This document shows, piece by piece, positions 22,197-30,892 of a DNA stretch of 51,440 bases. Location: positions 1 to 51,440 of the forward strand of contig CAZOPF010000035.1 of assembly GCA_964581605.1 (NCBI GenBank). The letters are read 5' to 3'. Position 1 is the stretch's first letter; each line of letters starts with the position of its first letter. Under the pieces are notes generated by a model. It saw only the letters and a list, made by a program, of their open reading frames with translations, was not told where the DNA came from and ran no database searches. The stretch is from CAADGU01 sp964581605 (GTDB lineage: Bacteria; Chloroflexota; Anaerolineae; Promineifilales; Promineifilaceae). Made by a program: the position numbers and the translations under genes.

Positions 22197-24077
22197 GTGA
22201 GCGATAGGCGCCGTTTTACCCTTTCTGGAACATCAGGCAGGCTCATCCCGGTTTTACTGGTAGCAGCTTTGTTGCTGGCTGGCTGTCGAAATTCCGTCGG
22301 CAATATCGGCATTGAGGAACCATCTCAAGTTGTGGTAACAGAAGTATATTCCGTTGTTGGCGAAGAAGTAGTGATTACCCGCATCATTGAACTGACACCA
22401 ACACCTACGCCACAGCCAACCGTGCCTCCTGTTGAAGAACAACAAGGGCCTGTCACATTGGATATAGGGTTTGAACGGGAATCTGTGCCGACTATAGACC
22501 CCCAACAAAGCGTGAGCCAGGATGGAATTGATTTAATTGAAAACTTGTTTGTGGGTTTGACACGGTACAATCATCAGATGAATCGTGTTGAGCCTGCCTT
22601 AGCTGAAAGTTGGGAGGTGAGTGATAACGGCCGTGTCTGGACATTCCACCTGCGTGACGATATTTATTGGGTGAAACCGGATGATATACAATCTGATGGC
22701 CTGGCACAGGTGCAGCCAGTGCGCCCCGTCACGGCCAATGATGTTGTTTTTGCTATTCAACGCGCCTGTAACAGCAAGCCCTATACTCCCGACGCCTTCA
22801 CCCTCTTTATCATTCGCGGCTGCGAACATGCCAACACCACACCCAACGCTTCCCCGGCAGACCTGGCACGGATTGGCGTAGTGGCCCTGAATGATTCAAC
22901 AGTAGAATTTACCCTTACCAAACCCGCTGCTCATTTTCTTACACTGACCAGTTTGTGGTTTACACGGCCGTTGTCACCAGAATTCGTCACAGCCCTGGGC
23001 GACGAATGGCAAACCACCGAATGGCAAACCAATGAAGAACATCCTTTTCTAACGAGCGGCCCCTACGTCCCGCTGGATACAGAATTCCAAACCTTACAAA
23101 TCAATCCGTTGTGGCCTTTGCCACGTCAGGGCAATGTAGACATCATCAACATCTACTACGCCAAAGAAGCAGGCAACACCTACGAATTATTTGAAGCCCG
23201 GCAGCTAGACCTCATCAATGCGGCCGATCTGGATATTGATCTTACCGATGAACGCATCGCTCCCTATTTGCAGGTAGCACCCCAACAAACATTGCACTAC
23301 CTGGGCTTTAATGCCGACAGCGGTATCTTCCGTGAACCCGAAGTACGCCGCGCCTTTGCCGCTGCCATTGATCGGGAAAAACTGGTGACAGAGCTTTTTG
23401 GGCTGCAAGCAATGGGGATGCGGCACCTCATTCCGCCTGGCGCTGTGGCTTCATTGCCCATTAACGAAGTAGGTCTTGGGTACAGTCCCGATTTTGCTCG
23501 CCAGCAATTGGCCGTCAGTGGTTTTGGCAATTGCCAGCTCATACCCCCTTTTATTTTTATGGTTAGCTCCTCAGACCTGTCTTTGCAGCAAGCAGAACTC
23601 ATCCGCCATATGTGGATTGATGAATTAGGCTGCACGGAGGATCAGATAAACATCGAACAGGTTCAGTTTGGCGTTCTGCTTGCTAATACCCACCGGAACG
23701 CAGGGGCAGCCCGGCCTGATGTATTTGAACTGGCCTGGGCCTCTTTTTACCCGGATGCCCACAACTGGATGGGTGATTTACTACACTGTGAGGACAGTGA
23801 AAACCGCCAAAATCGCCCATGTGGGGAAGAAGATGACCTGATCCGGCAGGCAAACACAACATTGGATGAAGCTGAACGTGCAGCCATTTACCGGGAGCTG
23901 GAAAATCGCTTTTTTGGCGACGCCGGCCTGATGCCTCTGACCCCCCTTTATATTCGCAGCGACCTGTGGTTGGTTCAATCCTGGCTCACATCATACACGC
24001 CGGCATTATTTGGCGGGGAACAATATGATACCTACCAGGTTGATATGACGATTAAAGAGCTGGAACGCAGCCGGTAA
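22197..24077 (+). CDS. ABC transporter substrate-binding lipoprotein, family 5
   Basis: This is an extracytoplasmic solute receptor for a peptide/nickel/dipeptide-type ABC importer. From GTG 22197 it has 626 residues. The lipoprotein signal is PVLLVAALLLAGC with the Cys at about residue 30. The SBP_bac_5 fold shows in DGIDLIENLFVGLTRYN, LAESWEVSDNGRVWTFHLRD, VTANDVVFAIQRA, VRRAFAAAIDREKLV and the C-terminal aromatic strands. No permease or ATPase gene is nearby, so it is an orphan receptor. The frame is open from TTG 22161 and no start has a good ribosome-binding site. Its TAA overlaps the rsmG ATG. Confidence 0.88.
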   Translation: MSDRRRFTLSGTSGRLIPVLLVAALLLAGCRNSVGNIGIEEPSQVVVTEVYSVVGEEVVITRIIELTPTPTPQPTVPPVEEQQGPVTLDIGFERESVPTIDPQQSVSQDGIDLIENLFVGLTRYNHQMNRVEPALAESWEVSDNGRVWTFHLRDDIYWVKPDDIQSDGLAQVQPVRPVTANDVVFAIQRACNSKPYTPDAFTLFIIRGCEHANTTPNASPADLARIGVVALNDSTVEFTLTKPAAHFLTLTSLWFTRPLSPEFVTALGDEWQTTEWQTNEEHPFLTSGPYVPLDTEFQTLQINPLWPLPRQGNVDIINIYYAKEAGNTYELFEARQLDLINAADLDIDLTDERIAPYLQVAPQQTLHYLGFNADSGIFREPEVRRAFAAAIDREKLVTELFGLQAMGMRHLIPPGAVASLPINEVGLGYSPDFARQQLAVSGFGNCQLIPPFIFMVSSSDLSLQQAELIRHMWIDELGCTEDQINIEQVQFGVLLANTHRNAGAARPDVFELAWASFYPDAHNWMGDLLHCEDSENRQNRPCGEEDDLIRQANTTLDEAERAAIYRELENRFFGDAGLMPLTPLYIRSDLWLVQSWLTSYTPALFGGEQYDTYQVDMTIKELERSR

Positions 24078-24796
24078 TGCCTATGGAGATGCCAGGTCTG
24101 GTTGTGGAAGCCGGTAAGATGGGGCTGGTCTTGCAGCCGGAGCAGCAGGCGCAGTTTGCTGTTTATTTGCAGTTGCTGTTGCGGTGGAATGAGCGCATGA
24201 ACCTGACGGCCGTCCGCACACCGGCCGCCATTATCGAACGCCATTTCTACGACTCACTCACCTGTGCCATCTTGACTGGGGACCTTAACGGCCGTTCGCT
24301 CATTGACGTGGGCACAGGGGCCGGTTTCCCCGGTCTGCCCCTAAAAATTGCCTTTCCCCATCTCCAGCTAACAGTGGTGGAAAGTGTGGCGAAAAAAGCC
24401 CAATTTTTGCAAGCGGTCACGGCCGAATTAGGGCTGACCACTGTAACTATTCTGGCAGAGCGGGCCGAAATTTTAGGCCGCCAACCGGCACACCGCGCCC
24501 GGTATGATTGGGCTGTGGCCCGCGCAGTGGCCGAGTTGCGCGTGTTGGCCGAGTATTTGCTGCCGTTTTGTCGCCTGGGTGGCTTTATGTTGGCCCAAAA
24601 AGGAGAAAAAGCGGCCGCTGAAACGGCCGCCGCCGCTACCACTATCCGCCAATTAGGTGGCGGCGAACCGCAGCTGCATCCTCTGGCATTGCCAGGCAAA
24701 CCAGATGTTCATTTTTTGGTGTTGGTGGAGAAGTGTGCCCCTACCCCGGAAACATATCCCCGTCGGCCAGGTCTGGCGGCCAAACGGCCGTTATAA
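24077..24796 (+). CDS. rsmG: 16S rRNA (guanine527-N7)-methyltransferase
   Basis: RsmG (GidB) methylates G527 in the 530 loop of 16S rRNA using S-adenosylmethionine. The 239-residue product carries the family's N-terminal WNERMNLTAVR and HFYDSL, the SAM-binding motif IDVGTGAGFPGLPLKI, the VARAVAEL strand and the C-terminal YPRRPGLAAKRPL. The ATG at 24077 overlaps the preceding TAA (TAATG); ATG 24083 or 24089 could also serve. It converges directly on the cyclase gene, with no bases between the two stops. Confidence 0.95.
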   Translation: MPMEMPGLVVEAGKMGLVLQPEQQAQFAVYLQLLLRWNERMNLTAVRTPAAIIERHFYDSLTCAILTGDLNGRSLIDVGTGAGFPGLPLKIAFPHLQLTVVESVAKKAQFLQAVTAELGLTTVTILAERAEILGRQPAHRARYDWAVARAVAELRVLAEYLLPFCRLGGFMLAQKGEKAAAETAAAATTIRQLGGGEPQLHPLALPGKPDVHFLVLVEKCAPTPETYPRRPGLAAKRPL

Positions 24797-26803
24797 CTAC
24801 CCCTTCCGCCTATTTTCAAATGGGGCACGCGCCATAACCGTGCGGTATAACACCTGCGGTTCGGCAATGCCTTGCAGGTGAACCGGCTCCATTTGTTCAA
24901 AGAGGGTTTCCTGTAATCGCTCCGGGTTTTTGGCTAAGAGATCCAGGTAGACGGCCGTCGAGATGACAATTTGCCCATCTCCCGCCATATCCACCAACCG
25001 CGAGGCTGTGTTCATCGGCTGCCCCACCATGCGGAAGCTCATCCGCGATTCAGCCCCCACATTGCCCATGACCACCTCACCCATATCAATGCCAATGCCT
25101 AACCCTAACTCTGTCCCGGCTTGCTGATACCAGTTTTGGCGCAGTTTTTCAAATTCATGTTGCATCGTCACGGCCGTTTGCACCGCCCGGCTGGTCGCAT
25201 CCAGCTGGTCAAATGGGGCGTTGAATCCCACTAAAATCTCATCGGCCGTCAGTTCAAATACGGTGCCATCAAACTCAATGGCAATATCCATCATGCGCGT
25301 AAAAAACTCATTTAGCTGGCGAATGGCCTCATCTGGCGACACCCGTGTAATCATCCCCCCCGTCCAGTTACGCAAATCGGCAAACATTACCACCGCCAGC
25401 CGACGTTCCCGCCGGGCCATCAATTCTGGCGCATTTTCCAAGACATGGTTCACCAGACGCGGCCCCATATAACGCGAAAATGTCTCCTTTACACGCTCCT
25501 TCTCGCGCCGTTCGGCCGCCAGGCGTAACTGTTCCATGCGTTTTAGCTCGGAAATATCTTGCAGAATGATGGCGTATCCCACCTTATCAATGGGAGAAAT
25601 GCTGGGATGCAACACACGGCCGTCATCCAGATAAACCTCTTTAATCTCTATTGCCCTGCTACCTGGCTGCTGCTGCACTAGCCTCAGCAGAGGCTCTAGC
25701 TGTGGAATTTGCGCCAACGGCCGTCCGGTCACATCGGCCATTTGCGCCTGGAATAACCGGGATGCCGCATGATTGAATAAGGATATACGCCAGGACTCAT
25801 CCGCAATTATGATGGCGTCTGTTGAGGAAGTGAGAATGGTTTCCAGTTTGCGTTGTTCCTCCAGCACCTCCGAAAACAAACGGGCATTTACAATGGCCGC
25901 CGTGACTGTGCTGGCAATAGCCTCCAACAACTCCCGGTGTTCGGCCGTAAAATACCCTATTTGCGGATGGTTCAAGATCAAAATCCCCTCTATCCGCTCC
26001 GGCCCCGTCAACGGAATTCCAATTGCTGAACCGCCATCGCCCTGGTCATCCGGCAATGTAATCCACCGGGTATCGGCTGAAATATCGTTAATAATTTCGC
26101 TTGTCTGGTGGTCTAACAACCAGCCACCCAGGCCCTGTGTCATCACCGCCTGGGCCACATAATCGCCAATTTGCACAGGCGAACCGGCCCGCAGCATAAA
26201 TCGGTGATACACCTGGCGCGATTCATTGACCAAAATGATATTGCCTTTGTTGGCGCCAACGGCCGCCTGCGTCTGCGCCAACGTATCGGCCATGATCGTA
26301 TCCAGGTCTAACTGGCTGCTAATCACCCGGCTCACGTTATAAAGCAGTTGCAGCCGGTTACGCTCTTCATCCAAACGCAGGCGTGCCCGCTTCACTTCCG
26401 TATAAGTACGTACCCGCACCAGCAACTCTTCGCGCACATGCGGCCGTGACAAAAAATCATCCGCTCCGGCGCGTTTCCCCTCAATTCGAGATTCCACCCG
26501 ATTGAGAGCTGTGACCATAATAATAGGAATGAGTTGCGTAACTGGGTCAGTCTTAAGAATCCGGCACACTTCAAAACCATCCAGATCAGGCATCATCACA
26601 TCCAGCAAAATCACATCGGGGCGATGGGTTTTGGCTTTTTCAATGCCTTCTGTGCCCCCGGCCGCTTGCAATATATCAAATCCTTCCAGCTTTAATTGCG
26701 AAGCCAATAAAACACGATTCTCACGGGTATCATCTACTATCAATACAAGCGGAGGAGAAGTAGTCATATCTTTTTGCGATTCAGTCACGTCAGGTTCTCT
26801 CAT
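24797..26803 (-). CDS. Response regulator with GAF, PAS and class III cyclase domain
   Basis: The 668-residue soluble signalling protein has a REC domain (about 18-135, phospho-acceptor Asp in VILLDVMMPDLDG), a GAF domain (about 150-305), a PAS domain (about 315-430), a coiled linker and a class III cyclase domain (about 475-650). The first metal Asp (FADLRNWT) and the second (LTADEILVGF) are kept, as is the NTASR region. However, the substrate-selecting Lys is Glu (FELTADE) and the partner Asp position is Arg (FRMVGQPMN). It may prefer GTP or be poorly active. ATG 26767 (MTTSPPLVLIVDD) is an alternative start. It is a domain relative of the cyclase at 6908-8656. Confidence 0.88.
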   Translation of the reverse strand: MREPDVTESQKDMTTSPPLVLIVDDTRENRVLLASQLKLEGFDILQAAGGTEGIEKAKTHRPDVILLDVMMPDLDGFEVCRILKTDPVTQLIPIIMVTALNRVESRIEGKRAGADDFLSRPHVREELLVRVRTYTEVKRARLRLDEERNRLQLLYNVSRVISSQLDLDTIMADTLAQTQAAVGANKGNIILVNESRQVYHRFMLRAGSPVQIGDYVAQAVMTQGLGGWLLDHQTSEIINDISADTRWITLPDDQGDGGSAIGIPLTGPERIEGILILNHPQIGYFTAEHRELLEAIASTVTAAIVNARLFSEVLEEQRKLETILTSSTDAIIIADESWRISLFNHAASRLFQAQMADVTGRPLAQIPQLEPLLRLVQQQPGSRAIEIKEVYLDDGRVLHPSISPIDKVGYAIILQDISELKRMEQLRLAAERREKERVKETFSRYMGPRLVNHVLENAPELMARRERRLAVVMFADLRNWTGGMITRVSPDEAIRQLNEFFTRMMDIAIEFDGTVFELTADEILVGFNAPFDQLDATSRAVQTAVTMQHEFEKLRQNWYQQAGTELGLGIGIDMGEVVMGNVGAESRMSFRMVGQPMNTASRLVDMAGDGQIVISTAVYLDLLAKNPERLQETLFEQMEPVHLQGIAEPQVLYRTVMARAPFENRRKG

Positions 26804-26914
26804 GGTATGGTTGGTTCTGAACGCTTGCCGGAATGTGGGCCATCATGTTGCAATTCAGAGAGACTGAGATGATAGTAGGCAGATTTTCTAACGAACTTTC
26901 TCACTTCACTGCTT

Positions 26915-28144
26915 TCACATACCGGTACTTTCCGCATAGGAAATACGGCCGTTTTCCACGCTCAAACTGGCCGCGCTCGTTAAAAATTCGCTCGTAAACA
27001 TGGCCGGGTCGGTAGCCGTGAGGATGGCTTGCTGGGCCGATTGTACTGTTTGCAGCAGGGCCGCCCGGCGTTGTGCATCCAGTTCGGCCACTACTTCATC
27101 CAACAACAGGATGGGCTGTTCCCCCGTTACGGCCGTCATCCAGTTAATCTCCGCCATTTTGAGGGCCAAAATGGCGGTACGCTGCTGCCCCCGCGAGCCA
27201 TAACTGCTCAGGGCACGGCCGTTGAGCAGAAAGCGCCAGTCATCCCGATGTGGCCCCACACTGGTCGCACCGCGCGCCAGGTCGGCTGCCTGCGTCTGGC
27301 GCAAGGCCTCTGCCAGCCGATTTTTCACGGCCGTTTGGCCGGTCTCCGCCAATGGCATCCACTCCCCCTGCGCTACCATCTCCTCTTCAGTGGCCGAGCC
27401 ATTGCCAACCAGTCGCGGTAGATAGTGTAGACGAATGGTTTCCCGGCCGTTCGTCAGCAATTCATAATGCACCCGTTGTGTTTCCCGTGCCAGTTCCGCC
27501 CAAAAGTGCGCCCGCCGCTGCATAATCTGGCTGCCCAAATTTACCAGTTTGTCGGTAAAAATGGGCAGCACATCCAGGCTGCCGCTGCCTTCGGCTATCT
27601 GCCGCAGCAGGGCATTTCGCTGTTCCAAAACCTTGTTATATTGGGAAAGGGAGCGGCAGTACCCCGCATCAATCTGGCACAGCGTAATGTCCATATACCG
27701 CCGCCGTTCACCCGGTGCCCCGGTAATAAGCTGCACATCTTCCGGCAAGAACAGCACCACACGCAAATGGCCTAACAAATCCATCAACCGCATTTTTCGC
27801 CGGTCTACCAGCACTTCACGGCGAAAACCACCTGGCCGGGAACGGCCGTTGCGCTCTAATATCAGACGCATTTCCAACCGTTTTGTCTCGGCGGCCGCCT
27901 GCACCTGCGCCACCAGCCGCCCGACTACCACTGGTTCATCACTCTGAGCCGCGTCCCAATTGAGCAGTTGATTGTCATATTCCGCATGGGGAGAACGAGT
28001 GGTCGCCAGATAATAAATAGCTTCTAGCAAATTCGTTTTGCCCTGCGCATTCTGCCCATAGAGAAGGGTAGCGCCAGGGGAGAGATCAAGTTCTAAACGG
28101 CCATAATTACGAAAGTTCGTGAGCGATAAGTGCGAAATAACCAT
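26915..28144 (-). CDS. recF: DNA replication and repair protein RecF
   Basis: RecF is an SMC-like ATPase that helps load RecA at gaps through RecR/RecO. From ATG 28144 the product has 409 residues. It has MVISHLSLTNFRNY at the N terminus, Walker A GQNAQGKTN, the ABC signature SYGSRGQQRT and Walker B ILLLDEVVAELD with the D-loop. A TTG at 28150 would add two residues. dnaA, dnaN and gyrB, its common neighbours, are absent here. A good promoter lies upstream. Confidence 0.95.
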   Translation of the reverse strand: MVISHLSLTNFRNYGRLELDLSPGATLLYGQNAQGKTNLLEAIYYLATTRSPHAEYDNQLLNWDAAQSDEPVVVGRLVAQVQAAAETKRLEMRLILERNGRSRPGGFRREVLVDRRKMRLMDLLGHLRVVLFLPEDVQLITGAPGERRRYMDITLCQIDAGYCRSLSQYNKVLEQRNALLRQIAEGSGSLDVLPIFTDKLVNLGSQIMQRRAHFWAELARETQRVHYELLTNGRETIRLHYLPRLVGNGSATEEEMVAQGEWMPLAETGQTAVKNRLAEALRQTQAADLARGATSVGPHRDDWRFLLNGRALSSYGSRGQQRTAILALKMAEINWMTAVTGEQPILLLDEVVAELDAQRRAALLQTVQSAQQAILTATDPAMFTSEFLTSAASLSVENGRISYAESTGM

Positions 28145-28174
28145 GAACAAAACTCAACACAAGGCAATTGGAAC

Positions 28175-28203
28175 ATAGTATCTGATTACGCCATCAGAGG
28201 CAA
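28175..28203 (-). promoter_or_regulatory. Sigma70-type promoter for recF
   Basis: The minus strand has TTGCCT (28198-28203), a 17-bp spacer and TACTAT (28175-28180). The predicted start is about 24 nt before the recF ATG. Confidence 0.55.
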
Positions 28204-28242
28204 TTGTTTCATTCCTTGGGGTATTGCAAGAACTTATATAGC

Positions 28243-28278
28243 AAAAAGAGACGGCCGTACCCTTTACGGCCGTCTCTT
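28243..28278 (-). terminator. Rho-independent terminator built from two ACGGCCGT octamers
   Basis: AAGAGACGGCCGTA (28246-28259) and TACGGCCGTCTCTT (28265-28278) pair over 14 bp with a 5-nt loop. On the minus strand the stem is followed by TTTTT. It lies 28 nt after the GNAT stop. Confidence 0.85.
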
Positions 28279-28305
28279 GCGGTTCACGGTTTACATCTTA
28301 TGACT

Positions 28306-28788
28306 CTACTTCTCCACCTCGTCATAAATCGTAAACCCGCGTGCCTGGTAGTTGGCTAACGCGCCAGGGTGGTCGAGCGTGCAGGTTTGCACCGTCACCC
28401 GCGCCGCATCCCAGGCCCACGCCTGGCGGATGGCTTCGGTGAGCAGCGGGCCGCCGTACCCCTGCCCGATAAAGCCTGGGGCCAGGCCAAAGTAGAGGAT
28501 TTCCACACGGCCGTGCCTCATCTGTTGCAGTTCAAAATAACCAGCCGGCGTCCCCCCTTTGTAGGCCACCCAGGTACGCAAATTGCCAGCCAGCACATGG
28601 TCGCGCCACTGTTCGGCCGTCCACTGCTGCTTGTCGAACCATTGCCACTGCTGGCCGACCAGGGTATAGAGATATTGGTTGAAGGCAGGTTGGGGCACGA
28701 CCATTTCCAACACCCGAAACTCTGGATCATCAGTATGTTTTGGCCTTAATGCCACCGGGGAAAGCATTTCCAGATAGAAAATTTTCAT
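28306..28788 (-). CDS. GNAT-family N-acetyltransferase
   Basis: The 160-residue product has the GNAT acetyl-CoA fold: strand VAYKGGTPAGYFELQ, strand VEILYFGLAP, pyrophosphate-binding loop GFIGQGYGGPLL, and strand VTVQTCTLDHPGALANYQARGF, cited here by its parts VTVQTCTLDHP and ALANYQARGF. The acceptor substrate is unknown. Its ATG overlaps the stop of a truncated PIN-toxin remnant (ATGA), so its translation may depend on that debris. A strong terminator follows. Confidence 0.87.
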   Translation of the reverse strand: MKIFYLEMLSPVALRPKHTDDPEFRVLEMVVPQPAFNQYLYTLVGQQWQWFDKQQWTAEQWRDHVLAGNLRTWVAYKGGTPAGYFELQQMRHGRVEILYFGLAPGFIGQGYGGPLLTEAIRQAWAWDAARVTVQTCTLDHPGALANYQARGFTIYDEVEK

Positions 28789-28892
28789 AGGCCGTCAATC
28801 GGCTGTATATCTGCGCTGGCAACTTGTTGGTGATATTTGTCACGGCGGTTGATCAGAGCAATCACAAATCCAGTAGCAGCGACAGCTCTCAT
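28785..28892 (-). pseudogene. Truncated PIN-domain toxin remnant (vapC)
   Basis: A 35-codon frame begins MRAVAATGFVIALINRRDKY, which matches the first strand and helix of PIN toxins (usual VADTGF, here AATGF, so the first catalytic Asp is lost). It then stops after SADIQPIDGL. The remaining 90 or so residues of a normal toxin are missing. Its start overlaps the antitoxin stop and its stop overlaps the GNAT start, both as ATGA. Confidence 0.65.
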
Positions 28893-29121
28893 TGTTTTGC
28901 CGTCCAACCGCTGTGAGGTGTAATTGCCTCGCGCAGAATATCTTCAGGTTTTTCAGCCAGGTCCAGATCGTGTAAATCGAATAGGCGCACCAACGGATCG
29001 CCTGGCGGTGCGACGTATTCCGCCATGGCTCTACGCATCAGCTCTTCTTGGGGTGGGTTGGTTTTTTCAGAGCAATGGCCAGATCGTCATCAAGTGAAAT
29101 TGTTAGGGTTTCCATCGTCAT
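28889..29121 (-). pseudogene. Frameshifted antitoxin remnant (vapB-like)
   Basis: ATG 29121 or 29115 begins METLTISLDDDLAIALKK, a ribbon-helix-helix-like opening. It then hits TGA after 27-29 codons. One added base in the A6 run (complement of 29062-29067) would restore one frame continuing NPPQEELMRRAMAEYVAPPG and ending in SGWTAKQ at 28889. Either the gene is broken or the homopolymer is miscounted. AAAGG precedes the start. With the PIN remnant it forms a decayed TA pair. Confidence 0.65.
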
Positions 29122-29149
29122 TCGCCTTTCTAAATTGGACTGTACCATA

Positions 29150-30817
29150 TCATAACACGGCCGTCATATACAGCCCGTCCATCACAAAGTTGTGGTAACG
29201 GCCGTAATACGCCCGCGTCCCAATGGCGCTGATGACGGCGATCTTCGGAAAACCGGCAGCCCGCGCCATCTCTTTGGCTTTGATAATCAGTTCCGAACCC
29301 AGGCCCATGTGCTGTGCCTCACCTGTACTGTCGTGTCCCAAATTCAGCGCCGGGCCGTACACATGCACCTCGCGGATCATGGCATGGCCCGCCAATTCCG
29401 GGAGGGGTAATTCCTGGTTTGGGTGCGGCAAGGAGAGGCGCAAAAAACCGGCCAGCCGCTCATCGGCCGTTTCAAAGCTGAGGAAATGTTCCGTTGTCGC
29501 GTCCGTTTCATAGGTGGTGACGCGCAATTGCAGTTCGTCGCGGCGCACCTTTTGGCGGCGAATTTCACGAGCGCGGATCTCTTGCAGGGTACGGCCGTCC
29601 GCCTCCACCCGTTCCGTCGCCACCTGCCGCAAATTGGCCTTCTTGTTGCCTGCCACCACGTTGGTCGTGGGGAAGTCACGGATGACCCGGTTCACGCGCA
29701 CGTAACGCGGCACCTGCGCCAGGCAATCAGCCAGCAACGCCGTCAGCGTCTCTTCATCATAGGGTTCATATTCGCCGCGTTGCCAATAGGCGTAGAGGTC
29801 GGCGTTTTGCACCAACATACAGGGGTAAATCTTCAACTCGTCCGGGCGAACGGCCGGGTCACTCCACAAGCGCGCAAAATCTTCCCGGTCACTTTTGGGG
29901 GTCGCGCCCAGTAAATTCGCCATCCAATGCCCATGAATCTTGAACCCGGCCAGCCGCAGCAGCCGGAAGGCATCACGAGTAGACTGGGCATCGTGCCCGC
30001 GCTTGTTGATTGCCAGAATGTGTTCATCCAGGCTTTGGATGCCCACCTGCACTTTGGTCACGCCTAGATAGCGGAACCAACGCAGTTCGTCTGGGGTGAT
30101 AAAATCCTGGCGTGTTTCCACCACCAGCCCCACGTTGCGGCGCGGGCCGACGGCGTTTTTCTCTTGCGCTTCAACCAATGTAGCTGAATCCTCGCCGTTC
30201 ATCGCGTCCAGGCAGCGCTGCACAAACCATTCCTGGTAATCGCGGCGGTAGCTCGACCAGGTGCCGCCCAGGATCAGCAGTTCAATTTTTTCCGCCGGGT
30301 GGCCGATTTGCTCCAATGCCTGGATGCGGGCGGCTGTTTGCGCGTAGGGGTCAAAGCCGTGTCGCTCGGCACGTTGTGCGCCCGGCTCGTCGTGCAGGTA
30401 ACTTTTGGGCATGCGCACGTCGGTGGGGCAGAAGATACATTCACCGGGGCAGGGGTATGGTTTGGTTAAGACCGTCACCACCGTGACGCCGGCCTGGCTG
30501 CGGGTGGGCTTTTTTTGCAGGAGGGTAACAAAATCGGGGTTGTAAGGCAGACGGCCGTCCCCACACATCGCCGCATACAAATACAGCACATCACTCTTGC
30601 CCAGCCAGGGCAGCCCGCGTGCCGCATAGGTGCGCATGAGCCGTTGATAGAGGGCGCCGGTCAACGGAATTGTCTGTTCCAATTCCTGCACAAACTGGAT
30701 GAACAGCGGTTCCTGCTCCGGTTCCAACTGCACCGGCTCATGTTGCGCCAGCCATTCGGCTGCTAACTGCTGCACCTCGGCCGGCGGAATAATGGTATGT
30801 GCCGCGTATTTTCTCAT
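29150..30817 (-). CDS. Elp3-family tRNA U34 carboxymethyl synthase (radical SAM and GNAT)
   Basis: Elp3 installs the carboxymethyl group on wobble uridine of tRNA from acetyl-CoA. The 555-residue product has the radical SAM cluster Cys triad in PYPCPGECIFCPTD, LLILGGTWSSY, the strand QVGIQSLDEHIL, the basic patch VNRVIRDFPTTNVVAGNKK (tRNA binding) and the C-terminal GNAT domain with HMGLGSELIIKAKEMA and TRAYYGRYHNF. Stand-alone Elp3 is known in archaea and in Chloroflexota such as Dehalococcoides. It is monocistronic or follows nothing obvious; decayed TA genes lie downstream. Confidence 0.93.
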   Translation of the reverse strand: MRKYAAHTIIPPAEVQQLAAEWLAQHEPVQLEPEQEPLFIQFVQELEQTIPLTGALYQRLMRTYAARGLPWLGKSDVLYLYAAMCGDGRLPYNPDFVTLLQKKPTRSQAGVTVVTVLTKPYPCPGECIFCPTDVRMPKSYLHDEPGAQRAERHGFDPYAQTAARIQALEQIGHPAEKIELLILGGTWSSYRRDYQEWFVQRCLDAMNGEDSATLVEAQEKNAVGPRRNVGLVVETRQDFITPDELRWFRYLGVTKVQVGIQSLDEHILAINKRGHDAQSTRDAFRLLRLAGFKIHGHWMANLLGATPKSDREDFARLWSDPAVRPDELKIYPCMLVQNADLYAYWQRGEYEPYDEETLTALLADCLAQVPRYVRVNRVIRDFPTTNVVAGNKKANLRQVATERVEADGRTLQEIRAREIRRQKVRRDELQLRVTTYETDATTEHFLSFETADERLAGFLRLSLPHPNQELPLPELAGHAMIREVHVYGPALNLGHDSTGEAQHMGLGSELIIKAKEMARAAGFPKIAVISAIGTRAYYGRYHNFVMDGLYMTAVL

Positions 30818-30860
30818 TGCCAGATAAATTTTAGAAACAAGCGAATGATAAGGGGAGATT

Positions 30861-30892
30861 GGAGATTAGAGATTGTCCCACTTCTAATCTCC
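30861..30892. repeat. Phrase hairpin (GGAGATTAGA family)
   Basis: GGAGATTAGA (30861-30870) pairs perfectly with TCTAATCTCC (30883-30892). The stop codon of the glycosyltransferase (30884-30886) lies in the right arm. A related tandem phrase stands at 12843-12870. Confidence 0.7.
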
